DNA from: Dendrophyllia cribrosa
Taxonomy: Eukaryota > Cnidaria > Anthozoa > Scleractinia > Dendrophylliidae
NCBI GenBank assembly: GCA_024195265.1
Contig: JAJLRJ010000006.1
Span: 21,113,023 to 21,177,022, forward strand
Direction of reading: 5' to 3'
DNA length: 64,000 nucleotides
Below are positions 28,839 to 39,375 of this stretch, one piece after another (the first letter of the stretch is position 1; each line of letters opens with the position of its first letter). The notes beneath the pieces are model-generated. The model ran no database searches. It saw only the letters and a program-made list of their open reading frames with translations, and was not told the origin of the DNA. A program made the position numbers and the translations under genes.

Positions 28839-29177
28839 ATGAATCCTTTCCAAGCTTTGATGAATTCTGCTGCAATCGGAGGTGTGTTTCTTCTTTGGTT
28901 TGGACTTTCTTTGGCCGCCTTTGATACAGTTTGCGGTTTAGCCATGAATAGGCACAACAGACCCGAGCCCAGGCCCGAGGCCGAGTTTGAGTATGAGTCA
29001 GAGGACGAGATCGAGGAGCCCCGAGTCCGATTCGAGGAGCCCCGAGTTCGAGTCGAGGAGCCCCGAGTTCGAGTCGAGGAGCCACGAGTCCGAGTCGAGG
29101 AGCCCCGAGTCCGAGTCGAGGAGCCCCGAGTCCGAACCCGAGGTCGAGGTCGAGGCCGAGGTAGAGGTCGAGTCTGA
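28839..29177 (+). CDS. Small membrane protein with EEPRVRV repeat tail (element B)
   Basis: 112 aa. The hydrophobic head (SAAIGGVFLLWFGLSLAAF) matches 6529-6747. The tail is built from a 21-bp minisatellite encoding EEPRVRV about six times, then alternating Arg/Gly. Charge alternates strongly, so the tail could bind DNA or RNA (inference). Confidence 0.6.
   Translation: MNPFQALMNSAAIGGVFLLWFGLSLAAFDTVCGLAMNRHNRPEPRPEAEFEYESEDEIEEPRVRFEEPRVRVEEPRVRVEEPRVRVEEPRVRVEEPRVRTRGRGRGRGRGRV
29012..29140. repeat. 21-bp coding minisatellite
   Basis: About six copies of a unit close to GAGGAGCCCCGAGTCCGAGT plus C, differing by single bases. The period is a multiple of three, so the reading frame survives copy-number change. 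Element A has a shorter related repeat at about 6660-6775. Confidence 0.8.
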
Positions 29178-29218
29178 GTCAGAAAAATAAAAAATCATAT
29201 GTATACTGCACACAAACC

Positions 29219-29896
29219 ATGTCTGACAACAAGCTTGTGAAGTCTATCCTCGACGCCGCAACAATCACTGGCCTTGTCGCTGGTATTGGTTGGATTGGGA
29301 AAAAGACCATCAAGGAAAACTTCACTGCCGACCCCAGTGCAAGCTTAATGAATTACGTCAAGTTCACAGCCGTCATGGCTGGCAGCATCGCGCTGAAGAA
29401 ATATCTCGAGGACCAGAAAATCCTCCCAGACAACATGGAAAAACCATATGTATACACAATGGCCTCGATTGCAATAATGGCTCTTGGCGCTGTTCTCAAT
29501 GCGGCAGCTTTCACGGGCGGCAATTATCTCGCAAAATATCTGTCTGGCGATAACGGCAAGGCAGCAATGGATGAGAAAATCCGACATGACCACGCCCTTG
29601 AACAATACCAAGCGGCTTACGCCAAATACCAGAAGGACCGCACCAAGCTCCTCGACTGGATTGCAGCCAACGATCGGGTTAAACACCAAGCTAGCAAAAA
29701 CTTTTAAACCACCGACCAAGCCCTGGTCTTGTATAACCAGATGCACCAAACGCAACCAGATAAACAAATCAAAGACAACAAAGAGCCCCAGTTCTCGGAC
29801 TTTTACAAGCCCAGTCCACAACAGCAGAATGGTGAACTTGTGTTCATTGGTGGCACCCTGCTTGCTGGTGGGTATGCTGCTTATCGCTTTCTGTAA
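29219..29896 (+). pseudogene. Two small membrane genes fused by stop loss (element B)
   Basis: The 73-aa gene (29219-) has lost its stop: A has ATG-TAA where B has ATG-GAA, so it reads through the promoter box into the next gene (MASIAIM, 29459) in the same frame, giving a 162-aa ORF. A TAA at 29705 replaces CAA and ends it early. The C-terminal hydrophobic part of the second gene (to 29896) follows the stop. Confidence 0.7.
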
Positions 29897-29915
29897 ACAA
29901 ACATATATACCCTCT

Positions 29916-30904
29916 ATGGAGACCAAACTCTCAAAGATCTATTACAGTCCGAAAGGGTATTGGAAAGGGCTTGCCGCTGTGAAAAAGCTAGCTGCAGCGG
30001 CCAAGGTCTCTGATGATGTCGCAAAGAAATGGCTGGTCAAACAAGCCCTTTGGCAAGTTTACCTCCCGGCGCCACGCCATATCCCTCGGCCCAAGTTTGA
30101 TGTCTCATCACCCAATACAGTGTATCAAGCAGATCTTCTCTTCCTGCCCCACGACAAACTTCCACACGGGAGAAAGGTTTACAAATACGCATTAACCCTT
30201 GTGGATGTGGCTAGCCGTTACAAAGCAGCAGAGCCTCTGACTTCGAAAGAGTCTGAAGAAGTCTCAAGGGCATTTCAGAAGATTTACAGACGTGGGCCTT
30301 TGAAATGGCCGCAACTCTTGCAAGTTGACCCCGGGAAAGAGTTTATGGGTGCTGTGACTAAGACAATGGAAAACAACAAAACGACCATTCGTCGCGGGCG
30401 AGTTGATATCCACAGAGACCAAGCAATTGTGGAGAGATTCAATCGGACCCTGGCTGAAAGGTTGTTTGGTTATCAGTATGCCATTGAGATGAATATGCCC
30501 TCTGGCCGTTCGACTGCATGGGTCAAAAGACTGCCAGAAGTTGTCTCGGCCTTGAACAATGAAGTGACAAGACTCACTGGCAAAAAGCCAAAGGATGCAA
30601 TCAAAGAGAAGCAATATCATCCAAGCCTGCGACTCCATATGCTAGGCCTGTGGGGGTGAATGAGAAGAAGCTCCCACCACGGGTGAGTGTGAGATATTTG
30701 TATCAGCCTGGCGAGCTTGAGGGTGGTGGGAGGCGCGCGACTGATCCGATCTGGTCTTTGAAGGTCTACCAAATACAAAGGATTGTCACCAAGCCGAATG
30801 AGCCAGTGGTTTATTATCTCTACAACGGGCCTAAGCGAGGCTTCGTTCGTGAGGAGCTGATGGTTGTGCCGCCGGGCACTCAGTTGCCACCGATATCTTT
30901 GTGA
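29916..30904 (+). pseudogene. Polinton integrase, frameshifted (element B)
   Basis: Same protein as 7525-8514, with the three acidic core residues intact (YQADLLF, LLQVDPGKEF, AIVERFN). One base is missing near 30610-30640 relative to A, so the C-terminal third reads in another frame (30650-30904). The start is METKLSK after CATATATACC. Confidence 0.88.
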
Positions 30905-33900
30905 CCATATGCCAGCGTGTGGATGCCATCATCCTTGATCCAGCGCTTGGAGTCAAAGGGGATGAGCGTTGTCTTAGTGATGTGCTCACCGAAGATTTGG
31001 TGGCCTTTGCTTCTGAGCCTGTCCATCCCGTGCTTGAAGGTTCGCTGGTCGAAAAGAGCTTCCTTGTAATTCTGGTGTGTGATCTCTTTCTTTGTGACAA
31101 CCTTGGTGGTGCCCTTTGCTTTCTTGATGTTTTTGTCGTCATCCAGAAGGATTGAGTACATCTTCGAGCGAAGACACACAGTCTCCGAGATCGGCTTACC
31201 TGCGCACTCGTCCTTCATCTTGCCGATGACCTTCTTGTTCTTCTGGCTGTGGAGTGGATGGTCCTTGGGATAATCACTTGTGTCGTAGAGTTCATCCAGA
31301 AGGTTCTCCATGTCTTTATATACATCATCCGTCTTGATCTCGAGTAGCAGAGAGTCTGTGTCTGTGTAGAGTAGGTCTACACACTGGCCATATTTCAGCT
31401 TGAGATGTTTGTAATAAAAGTCATACATCAGTGTTTTGGATAGATCAAGGATGCACATGCCTGTGTAAACTGGGCGGTTGAATTTGATTTTCTCCCTGTG
31501 CATCTGGATCCCCGCCAGTTTGGGTCCAAAGACCGTTGCTCTGGAAAACAGTGGGCTTGCGATAAGCTTTCTCATCTTGTCTCGCTCGTGCGCCCGGACA
31601 AGCTTCGTGTTGATTCGATTTCTGAGGTTCTCCATTGTCTTACCGAAGACTGAGTTGTTCATGAGCTTGAAGAAGTTCTTCTCAAAGTCGGAAGTGGCCT
31701 TCTTCCTGAGCTCGGTGTTCAGGGAGATGTATGGCTCCATCCAAGCCCTCTGCTCGAACTTGAGCATTTTGTGGATTTTCGTCAACTTCATCCCAAGATC
31801 CAGGTACTGCTGGAGATTTCTGTAATGCAGCACGTACCGGGATTTGTTGTTAAGGGTAAGGAGCAACTTCTGCGTCTTGTCTTTTGGCTGTCCTTCTGCC
31901 AAGGCCCTTTGGTATGGCGACATCCATTCCTTTGGAACGACCTGCCTTTCTGGGGCAAGAGGATAAGCGTTGTGCTCATCATGCAGCTCCTCGGGGTACT
32001 CAAGATCAACCTCAAGAATGTAACCAATCTTTCTGTTTGGTCTCCACCTCCTGATCTGGTGTTGTGTTGGAAAGACAGGGCACCATGCGAAGTTGCCAAC
32101 TGGAAGAGGCTGACTCATGGCCCATCCATAGAGATTATTCGCGTCGAGATACATGATGTAACTTGACTCTTCGTTGGGGTTGTGGTCACGAAGATAGGGG
32201 TTGTTGGCCTTACAGTGCCGCCTGCTCTCCATGGATATGCCGCCTCGCAAGCCTCTTTCAACAAAGAGGTGCATGTTGACATCTGTTAGAAGCTCCAGGT
32301 TGATTTTCGTATACCTGAGAAGAGCGTCCCATGAGAGACCAGGGCTTGTATAATAATGTGCCGGGTCAAGCTTGTAGTGCCGCAGACATGTCTTTCTGAA
32401 GTTCTCGAAAACATCAGCCAGAAGAAGCACATCTGTCTCAAGGTAGAGGTCGTGGTAATCCCCAAGCGTCTTGCATCCAAATACCTCCCACACTTTTTGC
32501 GCGTGGGCGTATTCTTTGTCTGAGATGCCTTCCTTCTTGAGCTCGTTGTAGAAGGCATCCTTCGGCGGGAGAGAGGCCTCATCGAAGCGAGCCCAAGAGT
32601 CCATGTATTCGTATGGGTAAGTCCCTTTTTGCAGGAGAAGGCCGTGTCTGGCTTGGTTCTTCTCATGGCTTGCCGTGATTGTGAAGGACTCTGGCTTGTT
32701 TGCATCAACCAGGGCACTGAGGCTTGACTGCATGAACTGCAAGCTGTCAATGAATCTCAGCTTGCCGAGGGAGAAAGAGATGTATTTCTCCATGTTGTTT
32801 GGGATGCATTTCAAATCAGAATGCATATCCGCAATTCCACTCATGATGTGGTGTGCATCATAACCCTTCAAGTTGTGAAAGATTACCGGGATTATTTCCG
32901 TTTTCGGGTTGGTTCTGAAATGGTTGATGTTGCAATTATTGTGAGCCGCACCCCGATATTTGCCTGTGATGTGGCAATGATCTTTGACTGCGTCACGAAC
33001 AGAGTCTTGGAGAAGGGGTTCCCCACAGTAGAGACAATCGGCTTGCTCTGGTGGATTATCAGGAGGTGCCTTCCTTTGATTCCATGGCCCTATAAATGGG
33101 AACACATCCATCTCGCCATCATAGTGCTGGATAAAGACTTTGAATGTATCTTTGTAGCATTTGTTGGTGTACCGATGAACGAAGCCCTCATAATCACCGG
33201 TGTTTGGGTTATAGACCGCAATGGCATCCCTGTAGTTATCCTTGATGAGAGTCTTATCCCAGATGTGGCAATCTGTTGCACGGTTGAACTCTGCCCAGTC
33301 TGCTCTTGTCATGGAGAGTGGTGCCTTGTGTTGCAGCTCGTCTCTGATCACTACTTCCAGCTGTTGAAGACTGTCAAGAAAGACTGGCACAGAGTCCTCT
33401 CCTCTGTATAGATAAGGACCCTTTGTCTCTCCATCAGAGCGAACAGCTAACATGCAGAACCCGCAGGGTTTATGTACGGATGTTTCAGTGGTGCTGCTCT
33501 GTTGGGGATCTGGTATACAGCCGTGGACTTTTTCGACAATGCTTTCAAAGTCAGCATATATGACCCAAGGCTTCTTCATCTGGTTCTGGAAGTTCTGAAA
33601 GTGGAGGAAGTTTTCGCCCTCTTTTGGCATTTCAGCTCGTGCCGGCCTGCCTTTGACTCCTCTGCAATAGAATAGATGATCGGTGAGAACCCGTTCTGAG
33701 GAAAAGGCTTGGAGACACCTGTCACAGTGATGCATGCGACGCCCAGCGTTGAACTCGCTGTGCAGAAGCCTGCTCATGCTCTTGATGAAACAATAATGTG
33801 AGGTGCGAGTGTTTGTGAGCAACATCAGATTAATCCTTCGCAGATTGGGATCCTCTAGCTCACTGACTCTGATCACAACCACCTTATTGTTCTTGTATCC

Positions 33901-34587
33901 ATAAATGTTGATTGGAAGGTTGTTTTGACGCTCAACTTTGGAAATCTGACTCAATGGTGTTGGAAAATCAACTCCAGTGAAGTCTAGGCCATCATCAGTG
34001 GGATAACTGCCTGGCCTATCTGAGTGAACATTTGCAGGGAACAATGCTGATCGCAGTGCCCAGCGGAGACACTGGTTATCTCTGTTCTTCACATTGATGA
34101 TGGCCTGCTTTGACCTGAGTTTTGATGGTGTTGGGATAAATGTGCCACCTCGTAGAGGTTGGTATGTCCCGAACTCAAGGTAAACAGTTTTGATGTTCTC
34201 AATCACCCAACCAGAACCCAACTGCTGCCATCTGGCAATCTCTTCCTCAAAGCCATTGACAATGCCTTCCAGGGTGCCCTCCTCTCGAAGCTGATAGAGA
34301 TGTGTTACAATCAGTGGATTGGCGTTCCAAAAGAAGTGATTAATTTCTCGTCGTCTATCATCGCCTTCCATTGAAAAGTGAACATCGAATGACAAAGTGA
34401 CCTTCACCCCGCCAAGCTCTGTGACTTCGCGCGCAATTTTCTGGAGAAAAGCCGCCCGATTAGTTATGAAGAATGAATTGAGGTCCCTGATTGGATAATC
34501 ATCAGGGACGTTCATCTTATAACCATGCAACCAATCACCAAAGTAATCGTGGTTCCTTGGATTGAAGTCAAGACGTTGAGCCGCCAT
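30880..34587 (-). CDS. Protein-primed-type family B DNA polymerase (element B)
   Basis: 1235 aa, fully open. It replicates the element DNA. The N-terminal ~310 residues include a NVKNRDNQCLRWALRSALFP segment seen in Polinton PolBs and a C2HC-like finger (288-308). Exonuclease residues are D346/E348 (YADFES), N572/D577 (HNLKGYD) and D719/D725 (LETDVLLLADVFE). An HNH-like insert (CLYCGEPL ... KDHCHITGKYRGAAHNNCN, ~518-552) sits between exonuclease motifs and resembles endonuclease VII. Palm motifs are DANNLYG (D815), KLMNNSVFGKT (K974) and YTDTDS (D1076, D1078). It ends 25 bp inside the integrase 3' end. An early-type box lies 34 bp upstream. Confidence 0.94.
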   Translation of the reverse strand: MAAQRLDFNPRNHDYFGDWLHGYKMNVPDDYPIRDLNSFFITNRAAFLQKIAREVTELGGVKVTLSFDVHFSMEGDDRRREINHFFWNANPLIVTHLYQLREEGTLEGIVNGFEEEIARWQQLGSGWVIENIKTVYLEFGTYQPLRGGTFIPTPSKLRSKQAIINVKNRDNQCLRWALRSALFPANVHSDRPGSYPTDDGLDFTGVDFPTPLSQISKVERQNNLPINIYGYKNNKVVVIRVSELEDPNLRRINLMLLTNTRTSHYCFIKSMSRLLHSEFNAGRRMHHCDRCLQAFSSERVLTDHLFYCRGVKGRPARAEMPKEGENFLHFQNFQNQMKKPWVIYADFESIVEKVHGCIPDPQQSSTTETSVHKPCGFCMLAVRSDGETKGPYLYRGEDSVPVFLDSLQQLEVVIRDELQHKAPLSMTRADWAEFNRATDCHIWDKTLIKDNYRDAIAVYNPNTGDYEGFVHRYTNKCYKDTFKVFIQHYDGEMDVFPFIGPWNQRKAPPDNPPEQADCLYCGEPLLQDSVRDAVKDHCHITGKYRGAAHNNCNINHFRTNPKTEIIPVIFHNLKGYDAHHIMSGIADMHSDLKCIPNNMEKYISFSLGKLRFIDSLQFMQSSLSALVDANKPESFTITASHEKNQARHGLLLQKGTYPYEYMDSWARFDEASLPPKDAFYNELKKEGISDKEYAHAQKVWEVFGCKTLGDYHDLYLETDVLLLADVFENFRKTCLRHYKLDPAHYYTSPGLSWDALLRYTKINLELLTDVNMHLFVERGLRGGISMESRRHCKANNPYLRDHNPNEESSYIMYLDANNLYGWAMSQPLPVGNFAWCPVFPTQHQIRRWRPNRKIGYILEVDLEYPEELHDEHNAYPLAPERQVVPKEWMSPYQRALAEGQPKDKTQKLLLTLNNKSRYVLHYRNLQQYLDLGMKLTKIHKMLKFEQRAWMEPYISLNTELRKKATSDFEKNFFKLMNNSVFGKTMENLRNRINTKLVRAHERDKMRKLIASPLFSRATVFGPKLAGIQMHREKIKFNRPVYTGMCILDLSKTLMYDFYYKHLKLKYGQCVDLLYTDTDSLLLEIKTDDVYKDMENLLDELYDTSDYPKDHPLHSQKNKKVIGKMKDECAGKPISETVCLRSKMYSILLDDDKNIKKAKGTTKVVTKKEITHQNYKEALFDQRTFKHGMDRLRSKGHQIFGEHITKTTLIPFDSKRWIKDDGIHTLAYGHKDIGGN

Positions 34588-34610
34588 TATATACAGGGGT
34601 TTTATATTTC

Positions 34611-34621
34611 TTCAATTGGTG
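34611..34621 (-). promoter_or_regulatory. Early-type box before PolB (element B)
   Basis: Minus strand CACCAATTGAA, 34 bp before the ATG, followed by GAAATATAAAACC and TGTATATA. It is the mirror copy of the box at 18051. Confidence 0.65.
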
Positions 34622-34696
34622 GTCTCGTACCGGACCTCTGTGCCATGTGGGTTGTGGTTGGGCGGTGGTCTCGTACCGGACCAGCATTCACAGTGT

Positions 34697-34857
34697 GTAG
34701 TATAGGGAGTTGGTGCATTCGGGACCACCAAAAATAAGGCCCCAAATGCCCGAGTTACAGTCTCACACGAGGAATGACAATGACTCGTGTGAGGCCGTAA
34801 CTCGGGCATTTGGGGCCTTATTTTTGGTGGTCCCGAATCACCAACTCCCTATACTAC
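34697..34857. repeat. Right terminal palindrome of element B
   Basis: GTAGTATAGGGAGTTGGTG pairs with CACCAACTCCCTATACTAC at the outer end. The arms are about 75 bp with the same tip sequence, inverted, as the left copy. Confidence 0.88.
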
Positions 34858-34863
34858 TATTAC
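34858..34863. repeat. Target site duplication of element B, right copy
   Basis: TATTAC, identical to 17794-17799. Confidence 0.85.
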
Positions 34864-36271
34864 CCATAGTTCTCGCATCAAAATCTTTGCTCTGACCGTA
34901 AAGGGTCCAGCTAATCCGAGCGGATCGTAAATACTGTTCACTTGTGACAAGATTATTCTTTTGGTTGGGTTTTTTGCATTATCAAGGCAGATTTGCTCTT
35001 TCCTCTTTTCATTCGACTGAACACGAGTCTTTCTTTTGTTCTTAGAGGTGGTTCTTAATTGTACTTTATACTCAAATTCGTCTCAAACCGGGTTCAAGAC
35101 AACTCCTAGCACTTTTTCTGTACCAGATGATTTATCGTTGGGTATACTTTTGACTTGATCAGTGCTATCATCTGTGAAAATCCATTCTTTCATTTTGAAG
35201 TTTCCTTCATCGAGTAAGGCTTCTATATCCTTTGCAAGTTTTTTCGGCTTTTCTTTTGTGGGAACACTCTCTATTATGTTATCCATGTACGTATTTTCTT
35301 TGATTACTTGTGCCGCTTTGGGATATTTGTCCTTACCCATTTTGGCTGTTTTTCTCAAAGCAACAGTGGCGATCGTCCCCGAGGGCTTGTCCCCAAATGA
35401 GACTCTTTGTATTACATACGTGTCTGGTGGTCTTTTAGTGTCCATATCCCTCCATAGAAATCTGTGTGTATGTTGTTCTGTAAGTGTAACCTTGACTGTA
35501 TGATACATTTTCTTTATATCGCCAATGATCGCCACGTTGTTTTCTCTGAATCTTATAAGTACTCCCAAGAGGTCATTGAGGAGGTGTGGTCCCTTAGCCC
35601 AGAAATCGTTTAGTGCGTGACCCATGTAACGCGCGCTGCTATTGAACACAATTCCCACTGGAGTCGATTTGGAGTCTGGTTTCAAAACTTCATGATGAGA
35701 AATGTAATGAAATGGTCCTTTGCAGCTTTCTAGTTCCTTTTGAGAAAGTTTTCTTGCGACTCGCTCGATCATATCTTCGATTTGTTCTTGATAGACTTTG
35801 ACATGTTCTGCATTTTTAACTAATCTTTTTTCCGTTGATATCAGCATTCCAAAAGCGGCCGTTTTGTTGTCAGGTAACTCGGCTGGGTCTCGGATCCATG
35901 GGTATTCTGCGATCCATCTCTTTTCTTCTTTATTGTACTTCAGTTTGTCTTCGATTAACTGTAATTCCTTTTCTTCCTTTATAGTAAAGTCTTTGCCCCC
36001 TAGCGGGCATTTTCCGCACTTGCATCCCCCGCAGCGGGGCGTGCATGCAATCCCTAAGTTCTCTATGTTGTAGAAGTCTTCAACTCTGATGATTGCGGTG
36101 TTGACGTTTGCATGGCTGAATTTATGGCTTCTGGTCGTTTCTCTGATAGAGGAATGCGTTCTGCCGATGCATCTTCCGAGGCGATTTTTCAGCAGGAGGA
36201 GATGTCCTGAGCTTTGTTCATTTTGGGGATGGTAGGCAGCATGCTCGTATCCGATTAAGACGTCGATTGTT
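34864..36271 (-). pseudogene. BEL/Pao reverse transcriptase
   Basis: From 36271 the frame carries LIGYEHAAYHPQNEQ, a CTPRCGGCKCGKCPLGG cluster, YPWIRDPAELPDN and TEKRLVKNAEHVKVYQEQI, all typical of the Pao pol region before RT. RT core: AIIGDIKKMYH (Asp), QRVSFGDKPSG and YMDNII in the position of YVDD. TGG to TGA at about 35080 interrupts it; then SIYDPLGLAGPF leads to the element B target site. The other half of the domain is at 17260-17799. Confidence 0.87.
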
Positions 36272-36277
36272 CCTGAT

Positions 36278-38491
36278 CAGGGTCGGCCAGGAGGGTAGTG
36301 GAATACCAATATACCCGTAATAAACCACCCAATATACCCAAAAATAAGCCGAAAATCGGGTAAAATACCAAAATGTAGAAAACCATGATAATATACTTTA
36401 TACCCAAAAATCCAAAATTAGCCGCAAGCAAAGCAAGGAGTACAGGGCTTACCTTTTAGCTATCCAACACCTGTAGTGCAACGACCAATGTCTTGATTAG
36501 GTTTGGGAAAATGAATATAACTCATCAGCCACTCAGTGGAAATTCAATTTATCCATGCCAAAATTGAAAGGTTACATAGATGCTTGTTCTCAGTTTCCGT
36601 TCAATTACTGCTGGTTTCTGCTGATAGTGGAGGCACTGTTAAATTCTAATAATACTGACAATAGAACTAATCACGATAAATGATTAACTTTAATCGTAAA
36701 CAGAATGTCGTTCAGTCAGAAATCCCACATGGTCATTTTTTTCGCGCTACAGAATTCAGAAATCATTGCTTCACAATGCAGACAATGAAGATAATACAAT
36801 CAGTGTACATGACCCGATGAGTTTTCCTCGTGTTTTCTGCACACATACAAAGCATAACAAAGACACAAACAAGAAATATCTTTGGTGTCTAAAATAAAAA
36901 CTGGACATCTCTGAAATTAAATATCTGAAATATGAGAATGCTATACACAACTGAGAATTTGTGTTTCATGAACAGAATAAAATTGTGTCTTACCGATGAG
37001 CTCGTATTCCCGTGCATTTCCGAACAAGAATTCCTGGTATATGTCCCACTCGTCTTGACAATTTACAGTGAAAAGCCTTCCGTTTGGAAAATCCGGAGGA
37101 TCGGGCACTTTATGTTTCACCCCAAAAGTATAGTCCACTTTGTCGAATCCGGATTGGCGAGCTTTCTCTTGGAAGCCTCTGTACCCGTCCACAGTAAACC
37201 TCCCTTGAAGTGAAGAAAACGTCTGTTCCTCTAACTTAATATACGTCGACCATTTCTCGATCGGTTTCGCTTCACCAAGTTTAAATAGAAAACAAGAAAC
37301 TGGCATAAATATCGCTCGCGACAGAGATTGTTAAGGATATCAGACTAAAGAACAATTTGATTAGATCAGCTATCGATTACTTTTGTGTGCCTAGTTACGA
37401 ACATAGTTACAATGTTTATCTGTTTTCCCATTGGTTTGTAATCGGATCTTTTAGCGTCACCGCGCGCATATAAAAGCTAAGTTAGCGTCCCTTTAAAGGA
37501 GAGTTTCGCAAGATTTCGCCTTGACTAGAAGTACCTTTGTTATTACTCGTTTTTAAACCTTTGGCACAAGCGGGACCGATATGTAAGTGATTTTTGTAGT
37601 TTAATTTTAATTTGTCTAAGTTTACTTTTCCACCTTGGGCGATATAGCACACTAATGTACGGTATTGTACAATAGTACAATTAATTGTCTTGGAATCAAA
37701 AGGAGTAAATTGAAAGAATGAGACGCTTAGCCAGCAACGCCCACATTTTAGCCTTTGGGCTGTTAATCAGCCGCAAATGTTCAACTTGTAGCCGATCATT
37801 GAATCTCGAGTAGTTTTAACGTAGCCTTTTATGATTTGTTTACATGTATGTTAATTCACGTTGATCGTCGTTATTTTAATCACGTTATCGACGTAGGCAC
37901 ATAAAGCGTTTCTTGTTCATGCCTTACGCATTATTTCAAGTAGATTGATAGATTCGTTATAATGTTATTGTTATTTCAGTTTACGATCGTCATCGTGATC
38001 GTCACTAAACTCTTTGATGCCATAAACACCGTTAACCGTCACCTTGGTTTTCCGTGATTGCTACACGACCTGTAAAATAGTCCCGACACTTCGAAAACAC
38101 GCCTTAGCGACACCCCTCGAAGTTTTCGTCTCGTTTGTCGCAAGCGTTACAGAGATGAAGATGCAGCCATTACTTTGCATTGCAGATTTTGTCACGTGGT
38201 GTCTGCGCACAACTGCGTCAGCAGTGGGCAACAAAACAGACAAGGAGAACGTGACATAAACGTCACACAACGCGTTGCATACCCAGGCAACTGGGAAAAG
38301 TCTTGAAAGTTCTGAAAGTTGAACAGTGTGCTGCCCATTTTTAAAAGCAAAGAATATTGATTTTTCAGAGCTGTATACTTTATACCAAAATTCTGAAAAA
38401 GTGTAATACTTAATACCCAATTTTATACCTAAAAATACCTGATATTAAAAACCCTGATATACCGTATACCCAAAAACCCTGGCCGACCCTG
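36278..38491. mobile_element. hAT-like DNA element, 2.2 kb
   Basis: Bounded by CAGGGTCGGCCAGG and its complement, a 14-bp terminal inverted repeat, and flanked by CCTGAT on both sides (36272-36277, 38492-38497). CAGGG termini suggest hAT, although hAT duplications are normally 8 bp. Subterminal regions hold many TATACCCAAAAATACC-like repeats. It lies in the BEL/Pao pol gene. No transposase is recognised. Confidence 0.75.
36994..37306 (-). CDS. Exon-like ORF inside the hAT-like element
   Basis: The ORF starts MPVSCFLFKLGEAKP and reads about 104 residues of balanced composition (GRFTVDGYRGFQEKARQ, DPPDFPNGRLFTV) before a GTAAGA at 36993 that fits a splice donor. It could be the first exon of a transposase or a captured host exon. 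Family not recognised. Confidence 0.35.
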
Positions 38492-39321
38492 CCTGATGGT
38501 CGCGATATGTCCTCTTTGGAAACGTTTTTAAATAGTTGGACTATTCCGTCTGTGTTTACGCTCTGTATGTCTGAAGTAATTGTATCGATACCATAGACGT
38601 CAAATTGAACCTCTTGTCCTTCTTTATCAATCAATGAAAGTTTGTATCTGTTGGATGTGATTTTTTCATTGCTGCCTCCTACTTTGGTCACCGACAGCTC
38701 TACTTTTGTCCCATTCAATCGCTCGGCCTTTGCTTTTCTATTCGTGATGAAGCAGAGTGATGCTTCGCTGTCCCACAGGACGTTGACCCAATCGCGCTTC
38801 GTGGGAATTCGTTGTATCTGCAGTAGACAAGAGTCTGTGGTACTGTTATCGCATAAACTTACGGATCCAGAGGCCTCTTCTGTAGGTTTTTTAATTTTTT
38901 CTTCTTGGTGGAGTGTCTTGTGATGCCATTTGGTACACTCGTTCATGCCGCAAGGTCGCTTCTTTTTACATTCGAACAGTCTGTGTCCTCTTCTTAGGCA
39001 CGACCAGCAGGCTCCCTTTTCTTTAAGCATCTTCATCTTATCTTCAGTCGGTTTTGACAGATAGAATTCGCAGTTGCTTGTCCAATGACCGGATTCTTTG
39101 TGGAATAGGCACTTGCCATGCTGTGGACGGGTGTCGCTGCGAATTTCTTCCACATTCTTATCTGTTTTCGCATGATGGGCTGAGATTTTTATTGCCGGGC
39201 AGGCAGTAAGACGTAGTTCGGCGGTGTCGTATTCAATTGCTCTTTTCTGGCTTAGTAGAAAATTTAAGAGACTGTGGAACTTGTCAGTTTTGTCCACTGT
39301 GCTGTGGTCCGCACTAACCAA
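38492..39321 (-). pseudogene. BEL/Pao zinc knuckles and aspartic protease
   Basis: Cysteine/histidine knuckles (CLFHKESGHWTSNC, CWSCLRRGHRLFEC, CGMNECTKWHH) precede NVLWDSEASLCFI, the retropepsin-like site with DSE where DSG is expected; that change would damage the active-site loop. It continues across the hAT-like element into the RT segment. Confidence 0.8.
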
Positions 39322-39375
39322 CTTAGCCCACTCTTTCTTTATTTTGCTGGGTAGCTTTCTTTCGAATATGCTAAC

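Larger units (their letters stand above)
17800..34857. mobile_element. Complete Polinton element B
   Basis: 17,058 bp between 6-bp duplications, with terminal inverted repeats of about 250 bp that contain palindromes. It is inserted in the pol gene of a BEL/Pao element. Gene order: zinc-finger gene, exonuclease, VLTF3-like, membrane-hairpin, penton-like, ~610-aa anchored protein, coiled-coil protein, capsid, ATPase, small genes, integrase, PolB. Exonuclease, VLTF3-like, membrane-hairpin, coiled-coil, ATPase and PolB frames are open. Penton, ~610-aa gene, capsid, several small genes and integrase are broken. Confidence 0.95.
34611..34857. repeat. Right terminal inverted repeat of element B
   Basis: Inverted copy of 17800-18061: the CACCAATTGAA box, two copies of GGTGGTCTCGTACCGGACC (about 34618 and 34664), then the terminal palindrome 34697-34857. 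The outer end is CCCTATACTAC followed by the target duplication. Confidence 0.85.
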
